Positions 61,028 to 64,000 of a DNA stretch of 64,000 nucleotides are shown piece by piece. The notes under the pieces are model-generated. The model did no database searches, was not told where the DNA came from, and saw only the letters and a program-made list of their open reading frames with translations. Both the position numbers and the translations under genes were made by a program. Source of the DNA: Streptomyces rapamycinicus NRRL 5491 (GTDB lineage: Bacteria; Actinomycetota; Actinomycetes; Streptomycetales; Streptomycetaceae); the NCBI RefSeq assembly GCF_024298965.1, contig NZ_CP085193.1:8432001-8496000 (forward strand), given 5' to 3'. Position 1 is the first letter of the stretch, and every line of letters begins with the position of its first letter.

Positions 61028-61271
61028 TGACGCCTGCGGCGGGCTTGTTCCCCACCCCGCCCCTCCCCACAACTGGGGCTCCGCCCCAGACCCCTGGAAC
61101 CCGCTGGGGTCGGAGCCCCGGTTCGGGGGTTTGGGGGCGGGGTCCTGGTTCCGGTTTTGGGGCGGGGCCTCGGCTCTCCGGGCCTGGGCGGGGTCCCGGC
61201 CCTCCGGGGCCTGGGGCGGAGCCCCGGTTTCGGGAAGGGGCGGGGAGGGGAACAGCCCGCCGCAGGCGTCA
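61028..61271. repeat. palindromic intergenic element, copy 3, with 17-bp perfect terminal inverted repeats
   Basis: TGACGCCTGCGGCGGGC (61028-61044) is exactly repeated in inverse at 61255-61271. Inside lie the same arms as in the other two copies (CCCCTCCCCACAACTGGGGC / GCCCCGGTTTCGGGAAGGGG). The element begins 24 bp after the exporter stop and fills most of the gap to the hydrolase gene. Confidence 0.8.
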
Positions 61272-61340
61272 CAAGAGGCCCCCGCTCCGTTGCCCGGGGC
61301 GGCCGGGTCCACAGCCGGGGCGGGCCCGGGACCCGTTCGC

Positions 61341-61370
61341 TTGACTTTGACATCTATGTGAGGCTTTAGC
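61341..61370 (+). promoter_or_regulatory. candidate promoter of the alpha/beta hydrolase gene
   Basis: TTGACT (61341-61346) and TTTAGC (61365-61370) are 18 bp apart, about 40 bp upstream of the start codon. A second overlapping TTGACA at 61347-61352 has no well-placed -10. Confidence 0.3.
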
Positions 61371-61407
61371 GTCCCGTCATCAGCCGTGAAACGTAAGGAC
61401 ACACCTG

Positions 61408-62196
61408 ATGACCAGCACCTCACCCCTGGCCCGCATCGTCCGGGGCACCGGCCCCGGGCTGCTGCTCGCCCATGGCGGGACCGGCTCCATCGAGGGGAAC
61501 TACGGCCCGATCCTGGACGGCCTCGCCGAGCGCCACCGGGTGGTCGGCCCCGACTATCCCGGCTCCGGCCGCACCCCGCGCGCGAGCGGGCCGCTGGATC
61601 TCGACACCCTGGCCGACCAGCTCGTGGCCACGGCCGTCGAGGAGGGTCTGGACACCTTCGCGATCGCCGGATACTCCCTCGGCGGGCCGGTCGCCCTGCG
61701 TGCCGCCACCCGCCATCCGGAGCGGGTCACCGCGCTGGTCCTGACCGCGACCTTCGCCCATCCCAGCGCCCGGATGCGGCTCCTGGTGGACGACTGGCTG
61801 CGCCATCTCCGCTCGGGCGACCAGGAGGCGACCGCCCGTTGGACGGCGCTCATCGGCGCGGGCGCGCCCTTTCTGGACCGGATGACGCCCGAGGAGCTCG
61901 GCACGGTGATCGAGGGCGCCCGCGCCTCGGTGCCGCCCGGCGCGATCGACCAGGTCGAACTGGTCGGCCGGATCGACGTCCGCGAGGATCTGGGCCGGAT
62001 CCGGGTGCCCACCCTGGTGATCTCCACGACGCTGGACGCGATGGCCACGCCGTACCACCACCGTCAGGTGGCGGACGCGATCCCCGGGGCGCGCCTCGCC
62101 GAGCTGGCATCCGGCCATCTGCCGTTCGCGGAGGCGCCCGCCGCGTGGCTGGGCCTGATCAGGACGTTCCTGGACGCCCAGGAGGCGCGGTCATAG
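61408..62196 (+). CDS. alpha/beta hydrolase
   Basis: This 262-residue protein starts at ATG 61408 behind AAGGA. The fold is clear: oxyanion-hole strand LLLAHGGTGSIEGNYG, VVGPDYPGSGRTPRA, nucleophile elbow GYSLGG (Ser about 93), acid in LVISTTLDAMATPYHH and catalytic His in ELASGHLPFAEAP. Substrates range from esters to lactones and cannot be predicted. The gene stands alone behind a palindromic element, and its 3' end has been duplicated in a short tandem repeat. Confidence 0.85.
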   Translation: MTSTSPLARIVRGTGPGLLLAHGGTGSIEGNYGPILDGLAERHRVVGPDYPGSGRTPRASGPLDLDTLADQLVATAVEEGLDTFAIAGYSLGGPVALRAATRHPERVTALVLTATFAHPSARMRLLVDDWLRHLRSGDQEATARWTALIGAGAPFLDRMTPEELGTVIEGARASVPPGAIDQVELVGRIDVREDLGRIRVPTLVISTTLDAMATPYHHRQVADAIPGARLAELASGHLPFAEAPAAWLGLIRTFLDAQEARS

Positions 62197-62222
62197 GACG
62201 CGGTCATGGCGCGGTCATAGGG
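62185..62222. repeat. short tandem duplication of the hydrolase gene 3' end
   Basis: GCGCGGTCATAGG, which contains the hydrolase stop TAG (62194-62196), is followed by ACGCGGTCATGG and again GCGCGGTCATAGG. Three copies of 12-13 bp. Confidence 0.6.
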
Positions 62223-62250
62223 CGCCGTGCGTACCGCGCGTAACGCCGCC

Positions 62251-62286
62251 CAAGAGGCTCAGCCGGGTCAAGAGGCTCAGACGTGT
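62251..62286. repeat. 18-bp tandem duplication spanning the nadE stop codon
   Basis: CAAGAGGCTCAGCCGGGT (62251-62268) and CAAGAGGCTCAGACGTGT (62269-62286) are adjacent. The second copy contains the nadE stop codon (62277-62279, minus strand). Confidence 0.6.
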
Positions 62287-64000
62287 TCCCGCCAGCGGTT
62301 GGTGATGGGCAGCCGGCGGTCCTTGCCGAAGCCCTTCGCGGAGATCTTCGTGCCCGGCGGGTACTGCCGGCGCTTGTACTCGGCGGTGTCCACCATCCGC
62401 AGGATCCGGGTCACCAGCGCGTCGTCGTATCCCGCCGCCACGATCTCGGTGCGCCCCTGGTCGCGGTCGACATACAGCTCCAGGATCCGGTCGAGTACGT
62501 CGTAGTCGGGGAGCGAGTCGGTGTCGACCTGGCCGGGGCGCAGTTCGGCGCTGGGCGGCTTGGTGATCGAGTTCTCGGGGATGGGCGGGGTCTGGCCCCG
62601 CTCCTCCGCCGCACGGTTCCGCCATTTCGACAGCCGGAAGACGGAGGTCTTGTAGACGTCCTTGATCGGGCCGTACGCGCCGACCGAGTCCCCGTAGAGC
62701 GTGGAGTAGCCGCAGGCCAGCTCGGACTTGTTGCCCGGGGCGAGGACGATGTGGCCCTCCTGGTTGGAGATCGCCATCAGCATCGTGCCGCGCAGCCGCG
62801 ACTGGAGGTTCTCCTCGGCCAGCCCGGTGAGGCCCAGGGAGCCCATATAGGCGTCGAACATCGGGGCGATCGGGACCGTGCGGAAGTTCAGCCCGGTGCG
62901 CCGCGCCAGCTCGGCCGCGTCGTCGATCGAGTGCTCGGAGGAGTAGCGCGAGGGCATCGCGACGCCGTACACGTTCTGCGCGCCGACCGCGTCACACGCG
63001 ATGGCGGCGACGAGCGAGGAGTCGATCCCGCCGGAGAGCCCGATCAGCACACTGCGGAATCCGTTCTTCGCCACATAGGCCCGCAGCCCCACGACCAGCG
63101 CCGTGTAGATCTCCTCGTCGTCCCCGAGCCGCTCGGCCTCGCCGCCCGCGAGCTCCGGCTCGTAGCGGGGCAGTGGGTCGGCGGAGAGGGTGACGTGGTC
63201 GATGCGGAGCCCGTCGTCCACGACGCCCTCGGGGACCGGGCCCGGGTCGGCGGCGGGCAGATCGAGGTCGAGCAGCACACAGCCCTCGGCGAACTGCGGG
63301 GCCCGCGCGATGACTTCGCCGTCCCGGTCCACGACGATCGAGTCGCCGTCGAAGACCAGCTCGTCCTGGCCGCCGATCATGGCCAGGTACGCGGTGGTGC
63401 AGCCCGCCTCCTGGGCCCGCTTGCGCACCAGGTCCAGCCGGGTGTCGTCCTTCTCCCGCTCGTACGGCGAGGCGTTGATCGACAGCAGCAGTCCGGCCCC
63501 CGCCGAGCAGCTGGCCGGCACCCGGCCGCCGTCCTGCCACAGGTCCTCGCAGATGGCGAGCGCCACGTCGACGCCGTGGACGCGGACCATGGGCAGGGTG
63601 TCGCCGGGCACGAAGTAGCGGAACTCGTCGAAGACGCCGTAGTTCGGCAGATGGTGCTTGGCGAAGGTCAGGACGACCGCGCCCCGGTGCAGCACGGCGC
63701 CCGCGTTCTGCGGCGACCCGGCCGGCTGGCCGTAGCGCCGGGCGCGCTCGCTGCGGTCGAGGTAGCCGACGACCACCGGCACCTCGCCCAGCCCCTCGGC
63801 GTTCAGCCGCTCGGCGAGCGAGTGCAGCGCGGCGCGCGACGCCTCGACGAAGGACGAGCGCAGCGCCAGGTCCTCGACGGGGTAGCCGGTCAGCACCATC
63901 TCGGGGAACGCCACCAGATGGGCGCCCTGCTCGGCGGAGTGCCGGGTCCAGTGGAGTATCGATTCGGTGTTGCCGTCGAGGTCGCCGACGGTCGAGTCGA
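62277..64000 (-). CDS. nadE: glutamine-dependent NAD+ synthetase (5' end outside the window)
   Basis: At least 574 residues are visible; the first about 15-20 lie beyond the right edge. The N-terminal nitrilase-type glutaminase has the Glu-Lys-Cys triad in VAFPEMVLTGYP, LTFAKHHLPNYGVFDE and VALAICEDLWQDG, which frees ammonia. The C-terminal synthetase has the PP-loop GLSGGIDSSLVAAIACDAVG, SELACGYSTLYGDSVG and KISAKGFGKDRRLPITNRW. It forms NAD+ from deamido-NAD+ using ATP. The two-domain form is the actinobacterial type. The reading frame is open through 64000, continuing upstream with DSTVGDLDGNTESI. Confidence 0.95.
   Translation of the reverse strand, partial: DSTVGDLDGNTESILHWTRHSAEQGAHLVAFPEMVLTGYPVEDLALRSSFVEASRAALHSLAERLNAEGLGEVPVVVGYLDRSERARRYGQPAGSPQNAGAVLHRGAVVLTFAKHHLPNYGVFDEFRYFVPGDTLPMVRVHGVDVALAICEDLWQDGGRVPASCSAGAGLLLSINASPYEREKDDTRLDLVRKRAQEAGCTTAYLAMIGGQDELVFDGDSIVVDRDGEVIARAPQFAEGCVLLDLDLPAADPGPVPEGVVDDGLRIDHVTLSADPLPRYEPELAGGEAERLGDDEEIYTALVVGLRAYVAKNGFRSVLIGLSGGIDSSLVAAIACDAVGAQNVYGVAMPSRYSSEHSIDDAAELARRTGLNFRTVPIAPMFDAYMGSLGLTGLAEENLQSRLRGTMLMAISNQEGHIVLAPGNKSELACGYSTLYGDSVGAYGPIKDVYKTSVFRLSKWRNRAAEERGQTPPIPENSITKPPSAELRPGQVDTDSLPDYDVLDRILELYVDRDQGRTEIVAAGYDDALVTRILRMVDTAEYKRRQYPPGTKISAKGFGKDRRLPITNRWREHV

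Noticed and set aside
1..64000. tRNA, rRNA, riboswitch or replication origin
   Set aside because: No cloverleaf-like stretch, rRNA motif, T-box/cobalamin-type leader or DnaA-box cluster was recognised by eye; a covariance-model search would be needed to exclude small RNAs.

Overview
The window is about 64 kb of very GC-rich actinobacterial chromosome, almost certainly from a Streptomyces species. The evidence is GC-saturated third codon positions, frequent GTG starts, twin-arginine secreted enzymes (PhoD, EfeB), an AfsR/SARP-type giant regulator, DUF397 and NB-ARC/TPR regulators, a CYP157-like cytochrome P450, F420-dependent metabolism and numerous palindromic intergenic repeats. The gene content is a mixture of housekeeping genes (map, panB, nadE, phoD, the efe iron system) and accessory genes. 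I see no rRNA, tRNA or CRISPR array.

Layout. 1-5.3 kb: the 5' end of a GAF/SpoIIE-type phosphatase gene, a DMT exporter divergent from a TetR regulator across a striking six-copy 16-bp operator array, a glycosyltransferase, a secreted protein and an SDR. 5.5-12.3 kb: secreted alkaline phosphatase PhoD, a Gfo/Idh/MocA dehydrogenase, a Bcr/CflA exporter overlapping a serine hydrolase, and a P450 lacking the ExxR motif. 12.5-18 kb: a membrane protein plus NarL-type two-component system in a tightly overlapping operon, an Rsm22-type methyltransferase, a GDPD and a primase-polymerase domain protein. 18.1-22.5 kb: efeO-efeB-efeU ferrous iron uptake under an IdeR/DmdR-like iron box, with a lipoprotein gene deeply overlapping efeU.

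22.9-35.6 kb is an accessory region. It holds an RsbW-like ATPase with tiny companion genes, a frameshifted HTH-TPR regulator, a GNAT, an HTH-NB-ARC-TPR STAND protein with near-identical 120-bp TPR repeats and a decayed C-terminus, a DUF397 protein and a second NB-ARC-TPR protein. A heme oxygenase with its own iron box and methionine aminopeptidase follow, then several small unknown genes. 35.7-42.5 kb: a sialidase and a sugar ABC importer (binding protein and two permeases), separated by a TnpB-only IS200/IS605-type element, then an F420:NADP oxidoreductase.

42.9-48.4 kb looks like a composite mobile island. Two differently deleted copies of one IS5-type element in inverted orientation bracket an MMPL exporter and an OmpR-type two-component system. 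One remnant abuts and supplies the stop codon of a site-2 protease gene. 49.5-64 kb: an AfsR-like regulator, a DrrAB-type drug ABC exporter, PanB, a DHA2 exporter with its TetR partner and a palindromic operator, a membrane-anchored EEP phosphatase, a DHA1 exporter, an alpha/beta hydrolase and NAD+ synthetase (cut by the window end).

Three themes connect the genes. Iron and heme acquisition is probably co-regulated through two iron boxes (efeOBU and heme oxygenase). Export systems are dense (EamA, Bcr, MMPL, DrrAB, DHA2, DHA1), several paired with dedicated regulators. Signalling ATPases of the STAND/AfsR class are numerous. The DNA is also rich in palindromic intergenic elements and in short tandem duplications at gene 3' ends that include stop codons. 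All functional statements rest on motif recognition by eye; no database search was possible.
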